Source: an uncultured Alphaproteobacteria bacterium
GTDB lineage: Bacteria > Pseudomonadota > Alphaproteobacteria > HIMB59 > GCA-002718135
Length of the DNA stretch: 47,403 bases
Reading direction: 5' to 3'
Assembly: GCA_902630465.1 (NCBI GenBank)
Contig: CACOVJ010000006.1
Span: 1-47,403 of the forward strand
Both the position numbers and the translations under genes were made by a program. The notes below the pieces were generated by a model that saw only the letters and a list, made by a program, of their open reading frames with translations, made no database searches and was not told where the DNA came from. This document shows, piece after piece, positions 1-6,785 of the stretch. Each line of letters opens with the position of its first letter. Within the stretch, counting starts at the first letter, position 1.

Positions 1-510
1 GACCCTTACTTTAACGAAGTGGGAAGAGTATATCCTAAGTACAAAAAGTATATAAAAATTTTAAATAAGGATTACTTAATAAATTCTAAGACATTGGTTC
101 ATGGAGATTTTAGTCCAAAAAATATACTGATTGGGAAAAATAAAATTGTATACCTAGATGCAGAATGTTGTAACTTTGGTGATCCAGTTTTTGACTTGGT
201 TTTTTTTTCAAATCATTTACTTATAAAAAGTATATTTATAAAAGATAAGTCAAAAGAATTTATTAAATCTTACATAACCTTTTATAAAGAATATTTAAAA
301 AATTTTAACGCTAAAAATTATAAACTATACATAAATAGAATTATTAAAATGACGCCAATAATGATGCTTGCAAGAATAGATGGAAAATCTCCAGTTGAGT
401 ATATTAAATCAGAGAAAATTAAAAATACTATTAGAAACAAATCATTCTTACTATTAGAAAGAAAAATTAATAGTTTAAATGATATTATAAGAATAATTAA
501 TGAAGGATAG
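1..510 (+). CDS. APH/choline-kinase-type phosphotransferase, 5'-truncated
   Basis: The reading frame is open to the first base of the window, so this is the C-terminal part (about 169 residues) of a longer protein. A GTG at base 19 is only an internal possibility. The kinase catalytic loop HGDFSPKN is encoded at bases 100-123, and an LDAE metal-binding segment followed by NFGDPVFDLVF comes shortly after. Both are typical of the APH superfamily, which includes aminoglycoside, choline, homoserine and methylthioribose kinases. The substrate cannot be read from the sequence. The gene ends inside the start of the enolase-like gene (11-base overlap), so the two are probably translationally coupled and may act in one pathway. 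Nothing indicates antibiotic resistance as such; a small-molecule kinase is more likely. Confidence 0.8.
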   Translation, partial: DPYFNEVGRVYPKYKKYIKILNKDYLINSKTLVHGDFSPKNILIGKNKIVYLDAECCNFGDPVFDLVFFSNHLLIKSIFIKDKSKEFIKSYITFYKEYLKNFNAKNYKLYINRIIKMTPIMMLARIDGKSPVEYIKSEKIKNTIRNKSFLLLERKINSLNDIIRIINEG

Positions 511-1738
511 TTCAATAATAGAAAAAGTTTTATCAAGAAGAGTATTTGACTCAAGAGGTAATCCTACGATAGAAACAGAGATTATTACAAAAAGTGGTGC
601 ACATGGTCGTGCAATTAGTCCATCTGGAGCCTCTACTGGTAAAAATGAGGCCGTAGAGATAAGAGACAAAGATGAAAAATTTAATGGTAAGGATGTTAAG
701 AGAGGATTAGAATTAATTGATAATGAAATAGCTAGTTTACTAATTGGTAGGTCATGTGAAGACCAAAAAGCTTTTGATAAAATACTTAATGATTATGATC
801 AAACAAGTCAAAAAAAGAGAATTGGCGGAAACGTAAGTACTTCACTCTCAATAGCAAATTATTTATGTGCTTCTAATTTAAATAAAACTCCTGCATTTAA
901 TTTTTACGCTAAATCAGAGAAGCTAAAAATACCTAAACCTGAAATTCAAATATTTGGTGGCGGTGCACATTCTGGAAATCAAAATAGTTTTCAGGATTTT
1001 CTAATATATCCAATAAATAATTTTTCTTACGAACAATTCTTAAATTCAGTTTATAATATCTTTAACTATACGAAAGAAAAGTTAAAAAAAAATAATAATT
1101 TTTTTGGATATTGTGATGAAGGTGGATTTTATCCAAATAAACTCGATCAGTTTGATATTTGTGAAATTATTAATGAAGGAATTTTAAAAAGCAATTTAAC
1201 CCCAAATCAAGATTTGGGTATTTCAATAGATGTAGCTGCATCCAATTTCTATAATCAAGGTAGCTATAATTTATATAATGATGAAATTGATAAAATAGAT
1301 TTAACTAATATTCTAAGTAAATTAATTAATGATTTCAATGTTAGTTTAATAGAGGACCCTTTTTATGAAGAGGATTTTAACTCTTTTGCATTATTAAAAA
1401 AACAACATACTAAGTCTGTAAAAATTATTGGTGATGATCTTGTTTGTTCAAATTATGATCTATTAAACAAGGCAATAAGAAATAAATGTGTTGATGGAAT
1501 AATAGTTAAAATAAATCAATGTGGAACAATTTCAGAAACTTTGGAAGTTATTCAATTAGCTAAAAAAAATAATATACAAACAATTCTCTCAGCAAGATCT
1601 GGGGACACTGAAGATGTTTTCCTAAGCCAGTTTGCCGTAGCATGGGATGTTGATATGATTAAAGTAGGATCTTTTTCAAGAAGCGAAAGAACATCAAAAT
1701 GGAATGAGTTAATCCGAATAGAAGAGAAATTAAAGTAA
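500..1738 (+). CDS. Divergent enolase (phosphopyruvate hydratase) homologue
   Basis: This 412-residue protein has the full enolase fold order: SGASTG loop (42-47), GGGAHSGN (153-160), DEGGF (206-210), metal ligands D244, E285 and D312/D313, catalytic-type lysine K337 (VKINQCGT), the SxRSG phosphate loop (364-368) and K388 in IKVGSFSRSER. Ordinary enolase makes phosphoenolpyruvate from 2-phosphoglycerate in the cytoplasm. Two conserved positions differ from what I know of the family: the QEF glutamate (E168 in yeast) is D166, and the histidine of SHRSG (H373 in yeast) is A365. The phosphate-binding residues are kept. It starts inside the upstream kinase gene with no clear Shine-Dalgarno. It may be the only enolase of the genome or a paralogue acting on a phosphorylated or phosphonate analogue; the changes favour the paralogue, but this is inference. 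Confidence 0.85.
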   Translation: MKDSSIIEKVLSRRVFDSRGNPTIETEIITKSGAHGRAISPSGASTGKNEAVEIRDKDEKFNGKDVKRGLELIDNEIASLLIGRSCEDQKAFDKILNDYDQTSQKKRIGGNVSTSLSIANYLCASNLNKTPAFNFYAKSEKLKIPKPEIQIFGGGAHSGNQNSFQDFLIYPINNFSYEQFLNSVYNIFNYTKEKLKKNNNFFGYCDEGGFYPNKLDQFDICEIINEGILKSNLTPNQDLGISIDVAASNFYNQGSYNLYNDEIDKIDLTNILSKLINDFNVSLIEDPFYEEDFNSFALLKKQHTKSVKIIGDDLVCSNYDLLNKAIRNKCVDGIIVKINQCGTISETLEVIQLAKKNNIQTILSARSGDTEDVFLSQFAVAWDVDMIKVGSFSRSERTSKWNELIRIEEKLK

Positions 1739-1746
1739 TAGAAAAA

Positions 1747-2217
1747 TTAAACTTCTAAAATCATATTTTCAGCACTACTTACTTTTAATTCACCAGATTG
1801 TTCAATTTTAAGAGATTTAATTTTATTATTTTCTATAAGCATTGCAAAACGAGAACTACGGTATCCCATAAAATTTTGTGATTTATCAGTTATTAAATCG
1901 TAATATCTTGAAATTTCAGCATTACCATCCGCAATGCCTTTAATTTGATGATCTTCAGAATAACTGATTAACCATGATTTCATAACATAATGATCATTTA
2001 CAGATAGACAATAAATATCCTCAATATGTTTCTTTTTAAATGATTCATAAAGTTTAATGTATCCTGGTAGATGTTTTTCAGAACAAGTAGGTGTAAATGC
2101 GCCAGGAACACCAAATAATAGTAGTCTTTTGTTGTTAAATTCATCTTTTAAAGATAATACATTTGAAACTCCATCTTTTATTATTGGCACTTTGATATCT
2201 GGTATATTTTTTATCAT
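1747..2217 (-). CDS. Peroxiredoxin, Prx5/redoxin type
   Basis: This 156-residue cytoplasmic protein is a thiol peroxidase that reduces hydrogen peroxide and organic hydroperoxides. The peroxidatic cysteine is C45 in the family motif PGAFTPTCSEKHLPGY, and the downstream SVND and NFMGYRSSRFA segments fit the atypical Prx5 group. Length is normal. The start codon overlaps the stop of the upstream DsbD/ScsB-like gene (ATGA), so both were probably made from one message, which suggests a shared thiol-redox role. It faces the enolase gene tail to tail with only 8 bases between, and I see no terminator hairpin there. Confidence 0.9.
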   Translation of the reverse strand: MIKNIPDIKVPIIKDGVSNVLSLKDEFNNKRLLLFGVPGAFTPTCSEKHLPGYIKLYESFKKKHIEDIYCLSVNDHYVMKSWLISYSEDHQIKGIADGNAEISRYYDLITDKSQNFMGYRSSRFAMLIENNKIKSLKIEQSGELKVSSAENMILEV

Positions 2218-4272
2218 TTCATTTTTTCTATTGAGTTTAGAATTTGTTTTTTAGATAATATTTCTGATAAAAGTATGCCCTCAGGGTATTTAGATGAAAA
2301 GAATGCATTCAATGGAATTCCAAATCTATTATACCTTTTTAAGAAAGTATCAATTTCTTTACTTGGTTTTGTCCAATCAGCTCTAACTAAAACAATATTA
2401 TTTTTCATAAATGCTTCTTTAATTTTTTTTGACTGTAGAACATTTATTTTATTAAATTGACACGTTGCACACCAGTCTGCTGTTATATCAATGAAAACAA
2501 CTTGGTCATTTTCAACAAGATTTTTAATATCTGTATCTAAAAAGTTTATCCAACTTTCATCATTTTTTATCATATTTTCTGATTTGATAAAATTTAAAAA
2601 TGGGATTGAAAATAAAGTAACTACAGACAAAACTGTTATTGTATTTTTAAAAAAGTTAATCTTGACAGATACAGTAATTAAAAAAACAATTATTAAAAAT
2701 ATTAGTACGAAATATAAATTGTAAAAATTTAATAAGATATTTATTATCCAAAATATTGTACCTATAAGTAATATTGATAAAAGATATTTAGTATAAATCA
2801 TCCATTTACCTGGCTTAGGTAAGAAAAATACCAATCTAGGGAATAGAACTACAACCAAATATGGAAGACTCATACCAAATCCCATAAAAATAAAAATTAA
2901 GAATAATGTTAATGAATTTTGTGTAAATGCTGCAGTTATAGCAGTACCTATGAAAGGTGCAGAGCAAGGAGTAGCCAAGAGTGTTGCAAAAAAAACCATT
3001 AAAAAAATTTTTAGCAAAAAAACTATTTCCTTGATTAAATATGTTTGATCTTTTTATTGAAGATGGCAGATTAATTTCAAATAATCCAAGTGTATTTAAC
3101 GAAAATACAGTTAACACTAATAAAATGAATATTAGGAAGTGTGGTTCTTGAAACTGCATGCCCCATGACACTGAAAAATTAAGTTGTTTTAGGATGAGAA
3201 AGAATGAAGCTAACAATAAAAATGAAGACAATATACCTAATGATGTATAAATAAAACTTAACCTAATAGACGAATATTTATTGTTTAAAACGGACATCAA
3301 TTTTATTGATAAAACAGGAAAGACACATGGCATTAGATTTAATATAAAACCACCTAACAAAGATATAAGTAAAATATATATTAATTGATCTTTAATAAAT
3401 ATATTTGATATTGAATCTTCTAAAGTTATGTTTTTTGAAAATTTGTAATTGTGATTTTGATCATTAATTATAACTTCTATTGGGAAATTTTTTTCGCTAA
3501 ACTGTTTTTTATTAAAATTAAATTTTGAGCTTATATTTTTTAAGTTAAAAGAAAGTTCATTAATTGGATTATATACCGGCAAACCAAATGGTGTGTGAAT
3601 ATAAATATTGGTATTTACAAAATTCTTTTGTGAGTCAGCAATAATATTTATTTCTACTGTTTGTGCACTCTGTGTTGCATAAACTTTAACTTCATTAAGT
3701 GCACTTAAATTTATATCAGTTAAAGGGATATTGGATTTGGCTTTTTCAATATCGTATAAAAAATTTGTGTATTCTCCAATTCCTGGAGGAATTTCTAAAT
3801 ATAAATTGGCATTACCTGGGATACAAATATGTTTACAAACTAAATAATTCGTGTTTAAATTAATTTTTGTCATTTTATTTATATCAAGCAACTTAATTTC
3901 CATGGGAAAAATTACACTTTCCAAATATCCAATTGAGTCTAATCCAAGAATTTGAAATTGAGTAGGTGTTGGCCATTCAATATTAATTTGACTTATGTTT
4001 TCTGAATTATTCCACACTAGGTTTTGAGGAAAACCACCTCCTCCAGGAGACTTCCAATAAGTTTTCCAACCAGGTTCTAGTTCATATTCTAAACCTATTA
4101 ATATTGTGTCAAGATTATCTGTATTTGTTTTTGATGAAATTAATCTAACTTTTGACTTGTCGTTTATAACCCAATCACTTGATAAAGCGAATATATGAGT
4201 GCTATAAAATGACACACAAGTCATAAGTACAGAAAATAGTACAAATTTAATATTTTTTTTTATCTTGTTCAT
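2214..4272 (-). pseudogene. DsbD/ScsB-type thiol:disulfide interchange protein, frameshifted
   Basis: The product would carry electrons across the inner membrane to periplasmic thiol proteins. Reading from 4272, there is a signal peptide (residues 1 to about 29), a periplasmic N-terminal domain with a CKHIC motif, then membrane helices beginning with LMPCVFPVL. After ...FFAKNFFNG the frame is lost. The missing part (ATLLATPCSAPF, more helices, and a C-terminal thioredoxin domain with WCATC) continues in the next frame from about 2986 to 2214. Removing one base from the run of eight T (minus strand; A at 2988-2995) restores a continuous protein of about 685 residues, normal for the family. It could be a sequencing or assembly error, a real mutation, phase variation, or a slippage site. 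Both halves keep their motifs, so decay is recent or only apparent. Confidence 0.85.
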
Positions 4273-4328
4273 AAGAAAAATTTGATATCATATTGAATAA
4301 TAATTAATTATACGAATATATATATTAT

Positions 4329-4880
4329 ATGAATTTAACTGGACAGTTCTTAATTTCAATGCCTTCTTTGCAAGACGAGCGGTTTGATAAAACGGTTATA
4401 TATATGTGTGCCCACTCTAAAGATGGCGCAATGGGTATCATAATAAATAAAAAAATTGATTATGATCTTTATCCTGATCTTTTAGAACAGCTTGGCATAG
4501 ACAAACCTTTAGGAAATAAAAAATTATATATAAGATATGGTGGTCCAGTTGAGAGTGGTAGGGGTTTTGTTTTACACTCTGATGAAGTTGTTCAAAAAGA
4601 AACTCTTAACATCGCCAAAGGCATTGCATTAACAAGCACATCTGAGTTTTTTGAAGATTTATCAAAAGGAAATGGCCCTAAAAATAGCATATTAGCTCTA
4701 GGTTACGCAGGTTGGGGTCCAGGACAAATAGAATTAGAGTTAGCTTCAAATAGTTGGATGACACTAAAAGCTGACAATAGTTTTATTTTTGATGAAAGTA
4801 TTACAAACAAATGGAAAGATGCATATAATTTATTAGGTATTGATCCTTCAAGGCTTTCTTATAATTCGGGTAATTGTTAA
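4329..4880 (+). CDS. yqgE: YqgE/AlgH family protein
   Basis: This 183-residue protein matches the UPF0301 (DUF179) family: it opens with a GQFLISMPSL segment, has MGIIINKK in the first third, YGGPVESGRGFVLHS in the middle and LGYAGWGPGQIELE near the end. Length is typical. No enzymatic activity is established for the family; the name AlgH comes from an old regulatory assignment in Pseudomonas. The gene is divergent from the DsbD/ScsB-like gene with about 56 bases between, so promoters for both must lie there. It meets the small gene on the other strand stop to stop. Confidence 0.9.
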   Translation: MNLTGQFLISMPSLQDERFDKTVIYMCAHSKDGAMGIIINKKIDYDLYPDLLEQLGIDKPLGNKKLYIRYGGPVESGRGFVLHSDEVVQKETLNIAKGIALTSTSEFFEDLSKGNGPKNSILALGYAGWGPGQIELELASNSWMTLKADNSFIFDESITNKWKDAYNLLGIDPSRLSYNSGNC

Positions 4881-5072
4881 TTATAATATAATATCAAAGT
4901 TTCGTTCCTTATCTTTTTCGGTAATTTTCTTAATTTTAAATTTAGATGTCTTAACCAGTTTATCACCCTTATTAGTTACAAATGATTTCATTTTAATTAC
5001 TTCTTTTTCAGGCATCTTTCTTTCATATTTAAGTGTATATTTTTTTCCAGAAATTATAAAAACTGTCTTCAT
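4881..5072 (-). CDS. Small lysine-rich hypothetical protein
   Basis: This 63-residue ORF is not recognised. It is rich in lysine and charged residues (segments such as KKYTLKYERKMPEKEVIKMK), has no membrane segment or cysteine motif, and looks soluble and basic. A GGAG Shine-Dalgarno lies 6 bases before the ATG. The opposite strand also holds a 78-codon frame here, but its hydrophobic, biased composition looks like an antisense shadow. The gene abuts the yqgE stop and lies downstream of amt on the same strand, separated from it by the hairpins at 5141-5203. Confidence 0.6.
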   Translation of the reverse strand: MKTVFIISGKKYTLKYERKMPEKEVIKMKSFVTNKGDKLVKTSKFKIKKITEKDKERNFDIIL

Positions 5073-5140
5073 TTAATTCTCCATTTTTTAAAATATTATT
5101 ATCTTTTTATTCTATCAAAAAATAGATTCAAAGTAATTAA

Positions 5141-5203
5141 ATGGGGGAATTAATTCCCCCATCTTAGTGATTAATTATAAGGAGTTTGAGTACTAATCAC
5201 TAA
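5141..5203 (-). terminator. Hairpins downstream of the ammonium transporter gene
   Basis: Bases 5141-5162 form a perfect 22-base palindrome with a G5/C5 core, followed on the minus strand by a T-rich stretch, which fits an intrinsic terminator for amt. Just before it (5164-5173 paired with 5194-5203) is a second inverted repeat of 10 perfect pairs with a 20-base loop. The two could fold in series or compete only at their flanks. The T tract is broken (TTTAATTACTTT), so termination may be partial and allow some read-through into the small gene at 4881-5072. Confidence 0.65.
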
Positions 5204-5210
5204 ATTTATA

Positions 5211-6467
5211 TTAATCACGTATAGAATAAGCTATTACCCCTACTTCAGCTTTATCAGTGCCAAGCTTCTCAGCTTCTTCACTAATCCGAAGTCCCATAGT
5301 GCTTTTTATTATATAAATAACGATGTAAGAAAATATGAATACAAATAAACATATTGAAATTACTCCTAATAGTTGTATTACGTATGAAGCATCAGGATTT
5401 GTAAAAGGAACTACTAATGTTCCCCAAATTCCTGCAAACATGTGAACGGGAATTGCTCCTACAACATCATCAAGTTTTAGTGAATTAAGGAGTTGAGTTC
5501 CATAATACATAATTATTCCACCAATGGCCCCAATAAAGATTGCTAAAAGAGGTGATGGCATTAAAGGCTCTGCAGTAATAGATACTAATCCTGCTAATGC
5601 TCCATTAAGCATCATTACTATGTCAGTTTTACCACCAATAACTCTTGTTATGATTGCGCCTGCCATACATCCGCCACAAGCAGCTAATTGTGTATTCATA
5701 AAGATTTGAGACATAGCAGTTGCGTCTTCATATGAGCCTAATGCTAATTGTGATCCACCATTAAAACCATACCAGCCCATCCACAAAATAAATGTTCCCA
5801 ACGTGACGAGGGGAATTGAAGATGGTGCAAATGGTGCCATGTTTGCTGGTTCACCAGATTCAGTAAATCTACCTAATCTTGGACCTAACAAAATAACACC
5901 TGCTAATGTAGAACCAGCAAAATCAGAAAAGCCAAGAGCATCAAGCCAACCTCCGCCCCATTCCCATCCCATTTGTATAGGATAGATAAAGCCACCTAAT
6001 ATTGCAGCAAAAACAAAAAATGGCCAAATCTTAATTCTTTCAGCAACTGCTCCAGATACAATTGATACTGTTGCACATACAAATAAAGCTTGAAAAAACC
6101 AATCTGAAGCGTCAGAATATCCTGTATCCATAGAAGTATTGTCAGTCCACAAAGAAGGAAATCCTAAAATACCACCTTCTTCAACTCCATAACCTAAATT
6201 GTAGCCAAATAAATAAAAAACAATTGAAACTATAGCAAACTTTCCAATATTTTTAGCAGCAATTGTTGAGACACTCCTAGTGGTTACAAGACCTGATTCT
6301 AAAAATAAAAATCCGGCAGCCATCCACATGACTAAAAAGCCACAAACTAGAAATGAAAAAGTATTTAAAATATATGCAACTTCAGCATCAACTTCAGCTC
6401 GTGCATATGAACTAAATAGTAAAAAACATGATACTATTCCAATTAAATAAAGAGATTTTTTAAACAT
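5211..6467 (-). CDS. amt: Ammonium transporter (Amt/MEP/Rh), lacking the first pore histidine segment
   Basis: This inner-membrane channel for ammonium/ammonia is 418 residues long from the ATG at 6467. That start is chosen because GGAGG lies 4 bases upstream and a signal peptide follows (MFKKSLYLIGIVSC...ARA); an upstream in-frame start at 6497 has no such support. Family landmarks are clear: WMAAGFLFLESGLVTTRS, FQALFVCATVSIVSGAVAER, WMGWYGFNGGSQLALG, and DDVVGAIPVHMFAGIWGT with the second pore histidine H342. In the family, a DFAGST segment is followed by a conserved (V)VH and a small-residue stretch before LGxR. Here DFAGST runs straight into LAGVILLGPR at about residue 187, so about 10 residues, including the first pore histidine, appear to be missing in frame. 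It is preceded by two glutamine riboswitch aptamers, which fits nitrogen regulation. Confidence 0.9.
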   Translation of the reverse strand: MFKKSLYLIGIVSCFLLFSSYARAEVDAEVAYILNTFSFLVCGFLVMWMAAGFLFLESGLVTTRSVSTIAAKNIGKFAIVSIVFYLFGYNLGYGVEEGGILGFPSLWTDNTSMDTGYSDASDWFFQALFVCATVSIVSGAVAERIKIWPFFVFAAILGGFIYPIQMGWEWGGGWLDALGFSDFAGSTLAGVILLGPRLGRFTESGEPANMAPFAPSSIPLVTLGTFILWMGWYGFNGGSQLALGSYEDATAMSQIFMNTQLAACGGCMAGAIITRVIGGKTDIVMMLNGALAGLVSITAEPLMPSPLLAIFIGAIGGIIMYYGTQLLNSLKLDDVVGAIPVHMFAGIWGTLVVPFTNPDASYVIQLLGVISICLFVFIFSYIVIYIIKSTMGLRISEEAEKLGTDKAEVGVIAYSIRD

Positions 6468-6471
6468 TAAT

Positions 6472-6476
6472 CCTCC
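6472..6476 (-). promoter_or_regulatory. Shine-Dalgarno GGAGG of amt
   Basis: GGAGG sits 4 bases before the ATG at 6467 and decides the start of amt against the in-frame upstream start at 6497. It is also the element a translation-controlling riboswitch would need to mask. Confidence 0.75.
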
Positions 6477-6492
6477 ACTATAAATTTCACAG

Positions 6493-6519
6493 AACACAGC
6501 TCACTCCGAGCAGTGTGTT
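6493..6519 (-). promoter_or_regulatory. Hairpin between the riboswitch and the amt start (expression platform candidate)
   Basis: AACACA-CT-GCTC can pair with GAGC-TGTGTT, giving about ten base pairs with a two-base bulge and a small loop. No T tract follows, so it is not a normal intrinsic terminator. It lies between aptamer 2 and the amt ribosome binding site and could be part of the switching structure. The loop contains GGAG, which resembles a ribosome binding site but has no start codon at the right distance. Confidence 0.45.
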
Positions 6520-6560
6520 ACTATTCATGCATCGCTATGGAAATTAATATATAAGATCCG

Positions 6561-6610
6561 CGTTCCTTCGGTTTAACCTACTTCCGATCTGAATAAATCC
6601 AGATTGAACG
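6561..6610 (-). ncRNA. Glutamine riboswitch aptamer 2 (glnA RNA motif)
   Basis: Read on the minus strand, this has the glnA RNA layout: P1 closing strands CGTTC and GAACG at the two ends, a second stem (ATCTG with CAGAT), then the conserved CGGAAGTAGG, a short P3 (GGT/ACC) and CGAAGGAACG. This motif is known to bind L-glutamine and to precede nitrogen-metabolism genes in cyanobacteria and marine metagenomes. It is the aptamer nearer to amt, about 90 bases from its start codon. Confidence 0.9.
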
Positions 6611-6628
6611 ATTTTATAACTAAGCATG

Positions 6629-6677
6629 CGTTCCTTCGACTTTCGTCTACTTCCGTCACTCGTAAGAGTGATGAACG
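6629..6677 (-). ncRNA. Glutamine riboswitch aptamer 1 (glnA RNA motif)
   Basis: This is the upstream copy of the tandem pair. It has P1 CGTTC/GAACG, a stem TCACTC/GAGTGA with a TTAC loop, the conserved CGGAAGTAG, a short GAC/GTC stem and GAAGGAACG. It is separated from aptamer 2 by 18 bases. The conserved core bases are identical in the two copies while the stem sequences differ with pairing kept, which is good internal evidence for a structured RNA rather than a simple repeat. Confidence 0.9.
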
Positions 6678-6691
6678 TATAAATTGACATA

Positions 6692-6720
6692 ATTTAATTA
6701 TTAAATTTATTAAGTTTCAA
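6692..6720 (-). promoter_or_regulatory. Candidate promoter of the riboswitch-amt transcript
   Basis: On the minus strand, TTGAAA (6720-6715) is followed after 17 bases by TTAAAT (6697-6692). A start about 7 bases further on would begin the RNA just ahead of aptamer 1. The region is very AT-rich, so the match is only moderately specific, but its position between an upstream terminator and the aptamers is right. Confidence 0.4.
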
Positions 6721-6733
6721 AATGTAAAAATAA

Positions 6734-6752
6734 GTATGCAAAAAATGCATAC
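6734..6752 (-). terminator. Intrinsic terminator of the dehydrogenase gene
   Basis: GTATGCA and TGCATAC form a perfect 7-base inverted repeat with a 5-base loop, followed on the minus strand by TTATTTTTACATTTT. It lies about 34 bases past the stop of the Gfo/Idh/MocA gene and would insulate the riboswitch-amt unit. The rest of the 318-base space between that gene and amt holds the promoter, the aptamers and the hairpin described separately. Confidence 0.6.
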
Positions 6753-6785
6753 CCAAATAAATCAATGTATTTTTGCAAATTCTTC

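Noticed and set aside
1-510. An antibiotic-resistance aminoglycoside phosphotransferase
   Set aside because: The visible part has only the general kinase motifs of the superfamily. The context (overlap with an enolase) points to metabolism, and no mobile element is nearby.
2836-3017. Treating the 267-residue minus-strand frame as a separate CcdA/thioredoxin protein
   Set aside because: Its first residues continue the preceding frame exactly (FFNG then FFATLLATPC), and the first frame becomes nonsense after the T8 tract. One frameshifted gene explains both.
4840-5076. A 78-codon plus-strand frame after yqgE with a hydrophobic product
   Set aside because: It overlaps yqgE and lies opposite the lysine-rich small gene, which has a proper GGAG site. 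The hydrophobic composition is what the complement of lysine-rich AT-rich coding DNA gives.
6561-6677. The two GCGTTCCTTCG copies as a mobile-element or CRISPR-like direct repeat
   Set aside because: Read on the minus strand they are complete glnA aptamers with paired flanks that differ between copies while pairing is kept. There are only two units and no spacer regularity.
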